NCBI GenBank assembly: GCA_903932695.1
Contig: CAIZGZ010000004.1
Coordinates: 1-13,725 of the forward strand
Source: an uncultured Actinomycetes bacterium
Lineage (GTDB): Bacteria > Actinomycetota > Actinomycetes > Nanopelagicales > Nanopelagicaceae
Reading direction: 5' to 3'
Length of the DNA: 13,725 nucleotides
Shown here: positions 1-7,144 of the stretch, one piece after another
Position numbering within the stretch: the stretch's first letter is position 1
How the letters are laid out: every line of letters starts with the position of its first letter
Position numbers and translations under genes: made by a program
The notes under the pieces: model-generated
Database searches by the model: none
Seen by the model: only the letters and a program-made list of their open reading frames with translations
Told to the model about the DNA's origin: nothing

Positions 1-33
1 TAACGCGCTCTGCATTGGCCGGGGCGAACTATT

Positions 34-45
34 TACGCTCGCACC
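34..45 (+). promoter_or_regulatory. Candidate -10 element (TACGCT) for leaderless yraN
   Basis: TACGCT at 34-39 fits the actinobacterial TAnnnT -10 pattern. It is followed by exactly six bases (CGCACC) and then the yraN ATG, so transcription would begin at or next to the start codon. No Shine-Dalgarno sequence is visible before this ATG, which agrees with a leaderless message. No convincing -35 box is seen. The same spacing recurs at other genes in this window. Confidence 0.5.
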
Positions 46-402
46 ATGTCAAACCTGCAACAGATCGGTGCAACCGGAGAGCAGCTTGTTGTCGATCACC
101 TGATTCAATCCGGATTGATCATCATTGAGCGAAACTGGCGTATCCGCGGCGGTGAGATTGATATCGTTGCGCGCGACCAAGGAGTTCTTGTCTTTGTCGA
201 AGTAAAGACCCGCACAAGTAGTCGTTATGGCCATCCGCTAGAGGCGATCGATAACAAGAAGGCGCATCGATTACAGCGATTAGCTCTTGGTTGGATCGCG
301 ATGCACGATTCGTGGGGGAGTGATTATCGAATCGATTGCGCTGCCGTCTTCTTGCGATCGGGAATGAATGCGGAGATTGATTACCGCAAAGGCGTGCTGT
401 AA
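46..402 (+). CDS. yraN: YraN/UPF0102 family predicted endonuclease-like protein
   Basis: The 118-residue product matches the usual size of the YraN (UPF0102) family, which has a restriction-endonuclease-like fold. Visible family marks are the N-terminal GATGEQ (8-13), GGEIDIVARD (35-44) and VFVEVKTR (49-56). Glu37, Asp39, Glu52 and Lys54 form a PD-(D/E)XK-like nuclease centre. The cellular role of the family is not firmly known; its habitual position beside comM and dprA suggests DNA processing (inference). The ATG at 46 is preceded by an in-frame TAA at 1-3 with no better start between. Its stop codon shares one base with the comM ATG (TAATG), so the two are probably co-transcribed and translationally coupled. 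Confidence 0.9.
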   Translation: MSNLQQIGATGEQLVVDHLIQSGLIIIERNWRIRGGEIDIVARDQGVLVFVEVKTRTSSRYGHPLEAIDNKKAHRLQRLALGWIAMHDSWGSDYRIDCAAVFLRSGMNAEIDYRKGVL

Positions 403-1931
403 TGGCGATCGCTAAGGTCAAGAGCATTGCGTTACTCGGCTTACAAGGACATCTGATTGAGGTCGAGGTGGATATCACCGAAGGGCTGCCCGGTTACACC
501 TTGTTGGGGTTGCCGGATGCAGCGCTCTCGGAATCACGTGAGCGGGTGCGATCAGCGATTATCAATTCGGGTGCACCGTGGCCCAACAAGCGAGTGACCG
601 TCTCACTCTCACCTGCCTGGTTGCCTAAGAGTGGATCAAGCTTTGATGCGCCGATCGCGATCGCCTTACTTCTCGCTCAAGGTGTCATTGCCGAAGGTGC
701 TCAACGAACTCTTGAAAAGACGATCATCATGGGTGAACTCTCACTCGATGGCGGAATTAAGTCCGTGAGAGGTATTTTGCCGGCTTTGCTTTCAGCGGTG
801 CGCGAAGAGATCACCGATGCAATGATTCCAGCTGCAAATATTCAAGAGAGCATAGCTGTTGAAGCGATAGCTTCGGTGGGGTGCGCAAGCTTGAGTGAAG
901 CGATTGCTTTTCTCAATGAAGGCGTTGTTCCCGACGCATTGGCGCAGGAGTGGCAACCCGACGAGCCGACAGAGATCGATCTCTCGGATGTCATCGGGCA
1001 ACCTCGAGCGCGCTACGCACTTGAAATTGCTGCGATCGGTGCGCATCACCTCTTGTTGATTGGTCCGCCAGGTACGGGAAAGACCATGCTGGCGGAGCGG
1101 CTGCCAACGATCATGCCACCGCTCTCGCCACAAGCCCGACTCGATGTTGGTGCGATTCAATCCATTGCAGGCCTGCTCAGCCCGAAAGCTTCGCTCTCAT
1201 CTCAGCCGCCCTTTGTCGCGCCTCATCACACCACAACAGCGATTGCCATGATCGGTGGCGGGGCACATGCCATCAGGCCTGGCGCGTGTTCACTTGCGCA
1301 CGAAGGTGTGCTCTTCATTGATGAAGCCCCCGAGTGTCGCCCCGGCGTGCTCGATGCACTCAGGCAGCCACTCGAGTCGGGTGAAGTCACTATCGCCCGA
1401 ACCGCGGGAACAATTACCTATCCTTCGCGCTTTCTCTTGGTCTTAGCCGCAAACCCATGTCCCTGTGGCAAATATACCGGTCGGGGACTGGCCTGCACCT
1501 GCTCGGCGCTCTCCATCCGCCGCTACCTTCAACGAATGTCTGGCCCAATGCTGGATCGAATTGATATTCGAACCTTTGTTGAAACGCCAAGCCGAAGCGA
1601 GATGGCAAGTGGTGAGAGCGGTGAATCGAGTGAGGTTGTTCGGCAGAGAGTGGCGACGGCGCGAACTATTGCTATGGAGCGATTCTCTGATTGCACGTGG
1701 AAGATCAACTCACAGATCCCAGCCAGTGCGCTACGGCATCGCTTTCGAGCGAGCAAACCCGGAATGGTATTTCTCCATAACGAACTTGAGAGTGAACGAT
1801 TGAGCGCCAGAGGTTTTCATAAAGTCTTACGAGTCGCTTGGTCGGTGGCGGACAGCGCTGCACATGATCTTCCTACTCAAGAAGATGTGGAGATCGCCTA
1901 TCAGCTACGCGAAGGCGCCGATCTCCTGTGA
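402..1931 (+). CDS. comM: YifB/ComM family Mg-chelatase-like AAA+ ATPase
   Basis: The 509-residue product is a full-length ComM/YifB protein. This family of hexameric AAA+ helicases promotes branch migration when single-stranded DNA is integrated during natural transformation. It has the N-terminal ChlI-like region (about 1-170, with GLPGYTLLGLPDAALSES near 28-45), Walker A GPPGTGKT (221-228), Walker B VLFIDEAPE (303-311), a four-cysteine cluster (Cys353, 355, 365 and 367) in the NPCPCG region, the GPMLDRIDI arginine-finger segment (381-389), and a C-terminal lid with RGFHKVLRVAWSVAD (470-484). An AAAGG stretch about nine bases before the ATG can serve as ribosome binding site. The downstream dprA overlaps by four bases, which joins two partners of recombination in one transcript. 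Confidence 0.95.
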   Translation: MAIAKVKSIALLGLQGHLIEVEVDITEGLPGYTLLGLPDAALSESRERVRSAIINSGAPWPNKRVTVSLSPAWLPKSGSSFDAPIAIALLLAQGVIAEGAQRTLEKTIIMGELSLDGGIKSVRGILPALLSAVREEITDAMIPAANIQESIAVEAIASVGCASLSEAIAFLNEGVVPDALAQEWQPDEPTEIDLSDVIGQPRARYALEIAAIGAHHLLLIGPPGTGKTMLAERLPTIMPPLSPQARLDVGAIQSIAGLLSPKASLSSQPPFVAPHHTTTAIAMIGGGAHAIRPGACSLAHEGVLFIDEAPECRPGVLDALRQPLESGEVTIARTAGTITYPSRFLLVLAANPCPCGKYTGRGLACTCSALSIRRYLQRMSGPMLDRIDIRTFVETPSRSEMASGESGESSEVVRQRVATARTIAMERFSDCTWKINSQIPASALRHRFRASKPGMVFLHNELESERLSARGFHKVLRVAWSVADSAAHDLPTQEDVEIAYQLREGADLL

Positions 1932-2809
1932 GTGGCGTTACTGAGGCACAGGCTTACCTCACCCTCCTTGGACTCTTCGAAGGTGGATCAGAGCGATGGA
2001 GTGCGTTGTATGCGAAATATGGCGCCGTTGAATTAGTGGCGAGAATTCGGTCAGGGGAGTACATCCAAGAATCCAAGAGCGGTGCGCTATTGCAACAGAA
2101 GGCGATCGATTTTGATAGCGAAGCAAAGCTGCTCGAACTAGAGAAGAGCGGTGCTTACTTAATCACCCGAGCGGATCTTGATTGGCCAACTGCGCTCAAC
2201 GACTTGGTCGCGCCACCATTTGCTCTTATTGGTCGTGGAGACCGCACTACTCTTACCGAACTCTCACGCTCACTTGCAATTGTCGGGACTCGAAACCCCA
2301 CACATTATGGAGTTCGAGTAGCCGGTGATTTTGCCGCAGGAGCCGTTGATCGCGATTGGTTAGTGGTGAGTGGTGGCGCACTCGGAATTGATTCCGCTGC
2401 TCACCGTGGTGCTCTGCTCGCAGAAGGAAGAACGATCGCGATCTTGGGATGCGGCGTTGCCACCAACTTTCCATCCAGCAGCGCACGACTCTTTGATGAG
2501 ATCCGCGAGAGCGGGCTACTTTTGTCGGAGGTCCTACCTTATGTCCACGCCATTCCAACGAGATTTCTGATTCGAAATCGTCTCATCGCCGCGATTGCTC
2601 GCGCCACCTTGGTAGTGGAAGCCGCCTTTCGAAGCGGCTCCCTTCGCACAGCGCGAGATGCCAGTGAGATCTTTCGCCCGGTCTTTGCCGTTCCCGGCCC
2701 GATTACCTCTCCCACGAGTGATGGCTGTCATCGACTAATCGCGGAGCGAAGAGCTGAATTGGTCTGTTCGATAGGAGATCTGATGGAGTTACTCACGCCA
2801 TTGGCTTAA
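1928..2809 (+). CDS. dprA: DNA-processing protein DprA (Smf)
   Basis: DprA protects incoming single-stranded DNA and loads RecA onto it; in species without known competence it still takes part in recombination. The 293-residue product shows an N-terminal helical (SAM-like) part to about 75, then the Rossmann-like DprA domain: SLAIVGTRNP (115-124), SGGALGIDSAAH (148-159), IAILGCGV (170-177), the IRNRLIAAIA patch (215-224), EAAFRSGSLRTA (231-242) and FAVPGPI (253-259). It stops soon after this domain and appears to lack the C-terminal winged-helix (DprA_WH) domain of many homologues. The start is a GTG within GTGA, overlapping the comM stop by four bases, so translation is probably coupled to comM. 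Confidence 0.94.
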   Translation: MSGVTEAQAYLTLLGLFEGGSERWSALYAKYGAVELVARIRSGEYIQESKSGALLQQKAIDFDSEAKLLELEKSGAYLITRADLDWPTALNDLVAPPFALIGRGDRTTLTELSRSLAIVGTRNPTHYGVRVAGDFAAGAVDRDWLVVSGGALGIDSAAHRGALLAEGRTIAILGCGVATNFPSSSARLFDEIRESGLLLSEVLPYVHAIPTRFLIRNRLIAAIARATLVVEAAFRSGSLRTARDASEIFRPVFAVPGPITSPTSDGCHRLIAERRAELVCSIGDLMELLTPLA

Positions 2810-2823
2810 CTAGCCCATACTCT

Positions 2824-2837
2824 GCGAGAATAGCCCG
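2824..2837 (+). promoter_or_regulatory. Candidate extended -10 for leaderless era
   Basis: GAGAAT at 2826-2831, preceded by TGC, looks like an extended -10 (TGn plus hexamer), although its first base departs from TAnnnT. Six bases (AGCCCG) separate it from the era ATG, the same spacing as the candidate yraN, ogt and pknB starts. There is no Shine-Dalgarno sequence in the 28-base gap after dprA. TACTCT at 2818-2823 is an alternative hexamer that would give a leader of several bases. Confidence 0.35.
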
Positions 2838-3764
2838 ATGAGCGACACCGAAAAGCACGATCACCGCGCAGGTTTTGTAGCGGTCATTGGTCGCCCTAAC
2901 GTTGGCAAGTCCACATTAGTCAATGCGCTCGTGGGCAAGAAGATCGTGATCACCTCGCATCATCCCAACACCACCCGTAACCCGATTCGCGGAATCATCT
3001 CCAAGCCTGATTTTCAGATGATCTTGGTCGACACCCCAGGAATTCATAAGCCAAAGACTTTGCTCGGAACTCGTCTGAATACGATGGTGACCGAGAACTT
3101 AGAATCGGTTGATGCCGCACTTCTCTGCCTTCCGGCAGATGAAGCGATCGGTGCTGGTGATGAATATATCGTTAAGCAATTAGGGCACATCCGCCATCTC
3201 TATATTGCGGTGACCAAAGTTGATACCGCGAAGAACGATTCGTTGATTGGCAAGCTCGCCGAAGTTGCAGAATTTATTGCTCGCACGGGAATTACGGTGG
3301 ATGAGATCGTTCCGATCTCCGCCAAGAACTTGGAGCAGACCGATCTCCTCATGGAGTTATTAGTAAAAGCGCTTCCAAAGTCACCTTCTCTCTATCCAGA
3401 AGATATCGATACCGATCAAGCGACCGAACTTCACATCACCGAACTCATCCGCGAAGCCGCGATCCAGGATCTCTTTGAAGAGTTGCCGCACTCGGTAGTT
3501 GTGACGATCGATGAGATGAGCAAGCGAGATGGTAAGAATTTCTACGACATCCACGCAACGTTGCACGTAGAACGTGACTCTCAAAAAGGAATTTTGATCG
3601 GCCCCCAAGGTTCACGTCTCAAAGATATTGGAATGCGCGCGCGTGCCGGTATCGAAACTTTTATGGATGCAAAGGTCTACCTCGGCATTCACATTAAAGT
3701 CTCCAAAGAGTGGCAGCGCGATCCTAAGGCGTTGGCACGACTTGGTTTTTCAGAGCGTAGTTAA
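2838..3764 (+). CDS. era: GTPase Era
   Basis: Era binds the 3' end of 16S rRNA and couples GTP hydrolysis to maturation of the 30S subunit. The 308-residue product has the usual Era length. GTPase motifs are G1 GRPNVGKST (18-26), a G2 threonine in NTTRNP (44-49), G3 DTPG (65-68), G4 TKVD (126-129) and G5 SAK (161-163). G4 has Thr where NKxD is usual; this variant is, as I recall, common in actinobacterial Era. The C-terminal KH domain is visible around GILIGPQGSRLKDIG (251-265); its RNA-gripping loop reads GPQG. In many actinobacteria era follows ybeY and a CBS-domain gene, so its place after dprA is less usual. Its stop overlaps the stop of the opposing transporter gene. Confidence 0.96.
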   Translation: MSDTEKHDHRAGFVAVIGRPNVGKSTLVNALVGKKIVITSHHPNTTRNPIRGIISKPDFQMILVDTPGIHKPKTLLGTRLNTMVTENLESVDAALLCLPADEAIGAGDEYIVKQLGHIRHLYIAVTKVDTAKNDSLIGKLAEVAEFIARTGITVDEIVPISAKNLEQTDLLMELLVKALPKSPSLYPEDIDTDQATELHITELIREAAIQDLFEELPHSVVVTIDEMSKRDGKNFYDIHATLHVERDSQKGILIGPQGSRLKDIGMRARAGIETFMDAKVYLGIHIKVSKEWQRDPKALARLGFSERS

Positions 3765-3771
3765 GCGCTCT
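3752..3771 (+). terminator. Small hairpin over the era/EamA convergent stops
   Basis: AGAGCG (3752-3757) and CGCTCT (3766-3771) form a six-base stem around an eight-base loop that contains both stop codons (TTAA). On the plus strand it is followed by TTCT, a weak U-tract, so it could end era transcripts poorly. On the minus strand the downstream bases are A-rich rather than T-rich. It is the only hairpin seen at this junction; a functional role is uncertain. Confidence 0.3.
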
Positions 3772-4627
3772 TTCTACTCGCGTAATACGAACCGACGAGC
3801 ACCAGTGGAAGTCCTAGGATAATTCCAAGGGTGAGAGGTTCATGCAAGAAGATGATGCCCAGGACTACCGCCAGAGCCGTATTAGGGTAGGTAACGAGCG
3901 ATGCACGGGCTGGTCCAAAATCGGCCATCACCTTGAAATAAAGCGCAAAGGCGAGCGCCGTAGGGAAGATGCCAAGCGCAATGGTCGCCTCGATTGCGTG
4001 AGCAGAGATCGCGTGATGCGGAAATTGAATGATCGCAACCGGTAGATAGAGAATCGATGTAATCACCATTGCGACAGCGTTGATCGCCGCGCCGTCGAGC
4101 TCTGGCGCTTTGCGATGCATGATGGTGGGTGCACTGACGTAACCCAGAGTCGCGATTAAGACCATAATGATTGCGCCAATATTTTGATGGCCGCGAATGC
4201 TCTCAAGCCCAACGACCAAGACGACGCCGACAAAACCGAGCACCATCCCGGCAAGGCGTTTTGCGTGCCAGACGCTTTTATCGCCAAGAAGCGCCATCAA
4301 GAGGGTTGCCCAGAATGGAACGGTGGCGACCAAGAGCCCAGAGAGTCCAGATGCAATCTTTGTCTCAGCGGTTGAGATGAGCAGCCATGGGCCGCAGATC
4401 TCCAGGAGGGCGTAGAGAAAGATCCATGGAAAGTATGCGAGAGCGGGTCGTAGCGTGCCGCGATGGATTGAGTAGGGGATCAAGATGAGCGAGCCGATCA
4501 CCACGCGCGAGAAGACAAGGAGGGCTGGCGTCAGCTCACCTGGTGCCACGGCTACCTTGATGAAGAGGTAGGGCAGGCCCCAGAGCACTCCGACCATCGA
4601 GAAATTTAGCCAACTGCGACGGGTCAT
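3761..4627 (-). CDS. DMT superfamily (EamA) transporter, first copy
   Basis: The 288-residue product is an integral membrane protein with about ten hydrophobic segments (roughly 8-27, 32-52, 65-86, 91-112, 124-142, 149-167, 181-203, 211-231, 238-260, 263-283), arranged as two EamA repeats. That is the standard layout of drug/metabolite exporters and permeases. The repeat signature near the N-terminus is GVLWGLPYLFIK (13-24). Substrate cannot be read from the sequence; EamA members export amino acids, purine compounds and other metabolites. It is a single-gene unit, divergent from pfkA and convergent with era. The ATG at 4627 has a good ribosome binding site, AGGAG seven bases upstream (4635-4639), but that site lies inside an inverted repeat. 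The C-terminus ends in a short charged RKSA tail. Confidence 0.88.
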   Translation of the reverse strand: MTRRSWLNFSMVGVLWGLPYLFIKVAVAPGELTPALLVFSRVVIGSLILIPYSIHRGTLRPALAYFPWIFLYALLEICGPWLLISTAETKIASGLSGLLVATVPFWATLLMALLGDKSVWHAKRLAGMVLGFVGVVLVVGLESIRGHQNIGAIIMVLIATLGYVSAPTIMHRKAPELDGAAINAVAMVITSILYLPVAIIQFPHHAISAHAIEATIALGIFPTALAFALYFKVMADFGPARASLVTYPNTALAVVLGIIFLHEPLTLGIILGLPLVLVGSYYASRKSA

Positions 4628-4633
4628 AACTGC

Positions 4634-4653
4634 TCTCCTAGGTACATAGGAGA
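4634..4653 (-). promoter_or_regulatory. Near-perfect 20-base palindrome covering the EamA ribosome binding site
   Basis: TCTCCTA (4634-4640) and TAGGAGA (4647-4653) are exact reverse complements around GGTACA, whose inner GTAC is itself palindromic, so 18 of 20 positions are symmetric. In the minus-strand message the downstream arm carries the AGGAG that lies seven bases before the EamA start, while the upstream arm (UCUCCUA) is its complement. It could be an RNA hairpin hiding the ribosome binding site or a dimeric repressor's operator. The sequence shows the symmetry; the function is inference. Confidence 0.45.
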
Positions 4654-4676
4654 AGGGTAGACTGCGCCAGTCATCG

Positions 4677-4707
4677 TTGACGACACACTTGATATTCGAG
4701 CTATTTT
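4677..4707 (+). promoter_or_regulatory. Candidate pfkA-aroG promoter
   Basis: TTGACG (4677-4682) is a good -35 match, and TATTTT (4702-4707) a fair -10 match. The 19-base spacer is longer than the ideal 17. A start of transcription from this pair would fall at about 4714, only a few bases before the pfkA ATG and inside its GGAG ribosome binding site, so a slightly upstream -10 (GATATT, 4691-4696) may be used instead. This is the only promoter-like sequence in the 90-base divergent gap on this strand. Confidence 0.3.
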
Positions 4708-4717
4708 GGAGCGAGAG

Positions 4718-5743
4718 ATGCGTTTTGGAGTACTAACAGGTGGCGGAGACTGCCCAGGCCTCAATGGAGTTATTCGTGCGGTAGTCCGCAAGGGAATTAA
4801 AGAGTACGGCTACGAGTTCGTAGGTTTCCGTGACGGATGGAAGGGCCCACTCGAGGGACTCACCATGACACTTGATCTGCCAGCAACTCGCGGCATCTTG
4901 CCTAAAGGCGGAACGATCCTCGGCTCATCACGCACCAACCCTTTCAAGATCGAGGGTGGCGTCGAGAAGATTCAAGAGAATTTAAAGAAGCTCGGCATTG
5001 ATGCACTCATTGCAATTGGCGGCGAAGATACGCTCGGTGTTGCAACCAAGCTCGATGCGCTCGGCGTCAAGGTTATTGGCGTTCCAAAGACCATCGATAA
5101 CGATCTCAACAACACCGATTACACATTTGGCTTTGATACCTCGGTCAATATTGCAGTAGATGCAATTGATCGCCTCCACACCACCGCAGATTCACACCAC
5201 CGCGCTCTCGTTGTTGAGGTAATGGGCCGCCACGCTGGTTGGATCGCGTTACACGCTGGTATTGCCGGTGGCGCTAGCGCAGTCTTGATCCCTGAAGTGA
5301 AGTTCTCGACCGATAAGGTCGCTGCGTGGGTCAACTCACGCTTTGCTGATGGTTTTGCGCCGATCATTGTGATTGCCGAAGGTGCGATTCCACAAGATGG
5401 CGATATGAAGGTGAAAGATCAGACACTCGACTCCTTCGGTCACGTCAAGCTATCTGGTATTGGCGAATGGCTTGCTCAAGAGATTGAAGCGAAGACCGGC
5501 AAAGAGACTCGCACCGTGGTCCTTGGTCATATTCAACGTGGTGGAACTCCAACTGCATTCGACCGTGTTCTCTCAACCCGATTTGGCCTCGCTGCAATCA
5601 CGGCAGCTCATAACGGTGACTGGGGCAAGATGGTTGCTCTTCACGGCACAAAGATTGAGACCGTCCCGTTGGCATCTGCAACCGGCGAGTTGAAGTTGGT
5701 AGATCCTTCCTTGTACGCCGAGGCAGAGGTCTTCTTTGGATAA
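4718..5743 (+). CDS. pfkA: 6-phosphofructokinase, probably pyrophosphate-dependent
   Basis: It phosphorylates fructose 6-phosphate to fructose 1,6-bisphosphate. From the ATG at 4718 the product has 341 residues and aligns in register with E. coli PfkA. It shows GVLTGGGDCPGLN (4-16), the catalytic PKTIDND (123-129, base Asp127), MGRHAGW (169-175) and the sugar-phosphate segment HIQRGGTPTAFDR (271-283). The phosphoryl-donor loop reads GGEDT (101-105): Asp104 replaces the Gly of ATP enzymes and Lys124 precedes TIDND. Asp104 with Lys124 is the signature of PPi-dependent enzymes such as that of Amycolatopsis methanolica, which work reversibly. The ATG is preferred over an in-frame TTG at 4706 because GGAG (4708-4711) is six bases before it and the family starts at this point. 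The product is soluble and cytosolic. aroG overlaps its end by eight bases. Confidence 0.93.
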   Translation: MRFGVLTGGGDCPGLNGVIRAVVRKGIKEYGYEFVGFRDGWKGPLEGLTMTLDLPATRGILPKGGTILGSSRTNPFKIEGGVEKIQENLKKLGIDALIAIGGEDTLGVATKLDALGVKVIGVPKTIDNDLNNTDYTFGFDTSVNIAVDAIDRLHTTADSHHRALVVEVMGRHAGWIALHAGIAGGASAVLIPEVKFSTDKVAAWVNSRFADGFAPIIVIAEGAIPQDGDMKVKDQTLDSFGHVKLSGIGEWLAQEIEAKTGKETRTVVLGHIQRGGTPTAFDRVLSTRFGLAAITAAHNGDWGKMVALHGTKIETVPLASATGELKLVDPSLYAEAEVFFG

Positions 5744-7079
5744 TCTCGACACCTTATTCGACTCGAGCCTTGTGGCTGCACAGCAGCCACAATGGCCGGG
5801 TGGTCCACAAGGTGAAGCGGTAGCAAGCGCCGTAGCAACGCTCAAGAAGTTGCCACCACTGGTCTTTGCCGGTGAGTGCGACAATCTCAAAGAGAAGATC
5901 GCAGAAGCTGCTGCGGGAAGAGCATTCTGGTTACAAGGCGGCGATTGTGCTGAGACTTTCTCTTCAGCAACAGCTGATTCCATTCGCAATCGAATCAAGA
6001 CTATTTTGCAGATGGCTGCGGTCTTGCAATATGCCTCAAGCATGCCGGTCATCAAGGTCGGTCGAATGGCTGGGCAATTTGCAAAGCCACGAAGCAACGA
6101 CACCGAAACTCGCGGCGATGTGACTCTCCCTGCCTACCGCGGCGATGCGGTGAACGATATTGAATTTACACAAGCCGCTCGTCAACCAGATCCACAACGT
6201 CTGGTGCAGGTCTATAACACCTCGGCTGCCACTCTCAATCTGGTGCGCGCATTTACCCAAGGTGGATTTGCGGATCTTCGACAGGTGCATGAGTGGAACA
6301 AGGGATTTGCTAACGATCCACGCTTTGGTCAACGCTACGAACAGATGGCCAATGAGATCGGTCGCGCCTTAAATTTCATGGCTTCGGCCGGTGTAGATCC
6401 GGAGAGTTTCAAGAAGGTCGATTTCTATTCAAGTCACGAGGCGCTCATTCTCGAATATGAGAAGGCGCTCACTCGTATCGATTCACGTACGGGCAAGGCC
6501 TATGACGTATCAGGCCACTTTGTCTGGGTAGGAGAGCGCACCCGTCAGATGGATGGCGCTCACATGGACTTTGCCGCAAAGATTCATAACCCAATCGGAA
6601 TCAAGCTCGGTCCTAAGACCACTCCAGAAGACGCGCTAGCGATGATCGCCAAACTTAATCCGACAAATGAACCCGGTCGCTTGACCTTCATTACCCGCAT
6701 GGGAGCTGGGCTAATTCGCGAGAAGCTACCTGCTCTTGTTGAAGCGGTAACGGCATCTGGAGCACATGTGCTCTGGGTCTGTGATCCGATGCATGGCAAT
6801 ACCTACGAGGCGCCTTCGGGCTACAAGACGCGTCGATTCGACGATGTCATGGATGAAGTCCGCGGCTTCTTTGAGGTTCATAAGAAGCTCGGTACCCACC
6901 CAGGTGGCGTGCATATCGAGCTGACCGGTGATGATGTGACAGAGTGTGTCGGAGGCGGTGAGCAGATCTCGGAAGATGATCTCGCAAACCGTTATGAGAC
7001 CGCCTGTGATCCTCGCCTCAACCACACCCAATCATTGGAACTGGCATTCCTGGTCGCGGAGATGTTGCGCGATCGCTAA
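5736..7079 (+). CDS. aroG: Class II 3-deoxy-7-phosphoheptulonate (DAHP) synthase
   Basis: It condenses phosphoenolpyruvate and erythrose 4-phosphate to DAHP, the first step of the shikimate pathway. The 447-residue product closely follows the M. tuberculosis AroG pattern (class II). Metal ligands are visible as Cys71 in GGDCAE, His353 in CDPMHGN, Glu395 in HIELTG and Asp425 in CDPRLN. Substrate-binding segments include KVGRMAGQFAKPRS (107-120), GERTRQMDGAH (266-276), KLGP (290-293) and ITRMG (319-323). Its N-terminus is shorter than in M. tuberculosis AroG. The start is probably TTG at 5736, with AGAGG six bases upstream; it overlaps the pfkA stop by eight bases, so translation is likely coupled. 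Which aromatic end products inhibit it cannot be told from sequence. A strong terminator follows. Other actinobacteria label the same enzyme aroF or aroH. Confidence 0.95.
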   Translation: MDNLDTLFDSSLVAAQQPQWPGGPQGEAVASAVATLKKLPPLVFAGECDNLKEKIAEAAAGRAFWLQGGDCAETFSSATADSIRNRIKTILQMAAVLQYASSMPVIKVGRMAGQFAKPRSNDTETRGDVTLPAYRGDAVNDIEFTQAARQPDPQRLVQVYNTSAATLNLVRAFTQGGFADLRQVHEWNKGFANDPRFGQRYEQMANEIGRALNFMASAGVDPESFKKVDFYSSHEALILEYEKALTRIDSRTGKAYDVSGHFVWVGERTRQMDGAHMDFAAKIHNPIGIKLGPKTTPEDALAMIAKLNPTNEPGRLTFITRMGAGLIREKLPALVEAVTASGAHVLWVCDPMHGNTYEAPSGYKTRRFDDVMDEVRGFFEVHKKLGTHPGGVHIELTGDDVTECVGGGEQISEDDLANRYETACDPRLNHTQSLELAFLVAEMLRDR

Positions 7080-7104
7080 AAGTTCTGAATGATATAGCTC
7101 TTCC

Positions 7105-7144
7105 AAAAGCACGCTTTCACTATTACTGTGAGGGCGTGCTTTTT
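7105..7144 (+). terminator. Strong intrinsic terminator of pfkA-aroG, merged with the ogt start
   Basis: The arm AAAAGCACGCTTTCAC (7105-7120) pairs along its whole length with GTGAGGGCGTGCTTTT (7128-7143): 14 Watson-Crick and two G-T pairs around a seven-base loop (7121-7127), ending in five T residues (7140-7144). As a Rho-independent terminator the core is a 12-pair GC-rich stem plus the T-tract. The 3' arm contains the GTG start codon (7136-7138) and the second codon of ogt, and the T-tract supplies the third. Confidence 0.85.
7124..7135 (+). promoter_or_regulatory. Candidate -10 element (TACTGT) for leaderless ogt
   Basis: TACTGT at 7124-7129 fits TAnnnT and is followed by six bases (GAGGGC) and the GTG start of ogt. 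It lies in the loop and 3' arm of the aroG terminator. GAGGG directly before the GTG is too close to act as a ribosome binding site, which favours a leaderless start. TTCCAA at 7101-7106 is a poor -35 at 17-base spacing. Confidence 0.45.

Noticed and set aside
4706..4717. TTG at 4706 as the pfkA start
   Set aside because: It would add four residues before the conserved family start and would place the GGAG ribosome binding site inside the coding region; ATG at 4718 is better.
5573..6103. 176-codon open frame on the minus strand across the pfkA/aroG junction
   Set aside because: It is antisense to two strongly conserved enzymes, has no recognisable domain and no ribosome binding site; an overlap artefact of codon bias.
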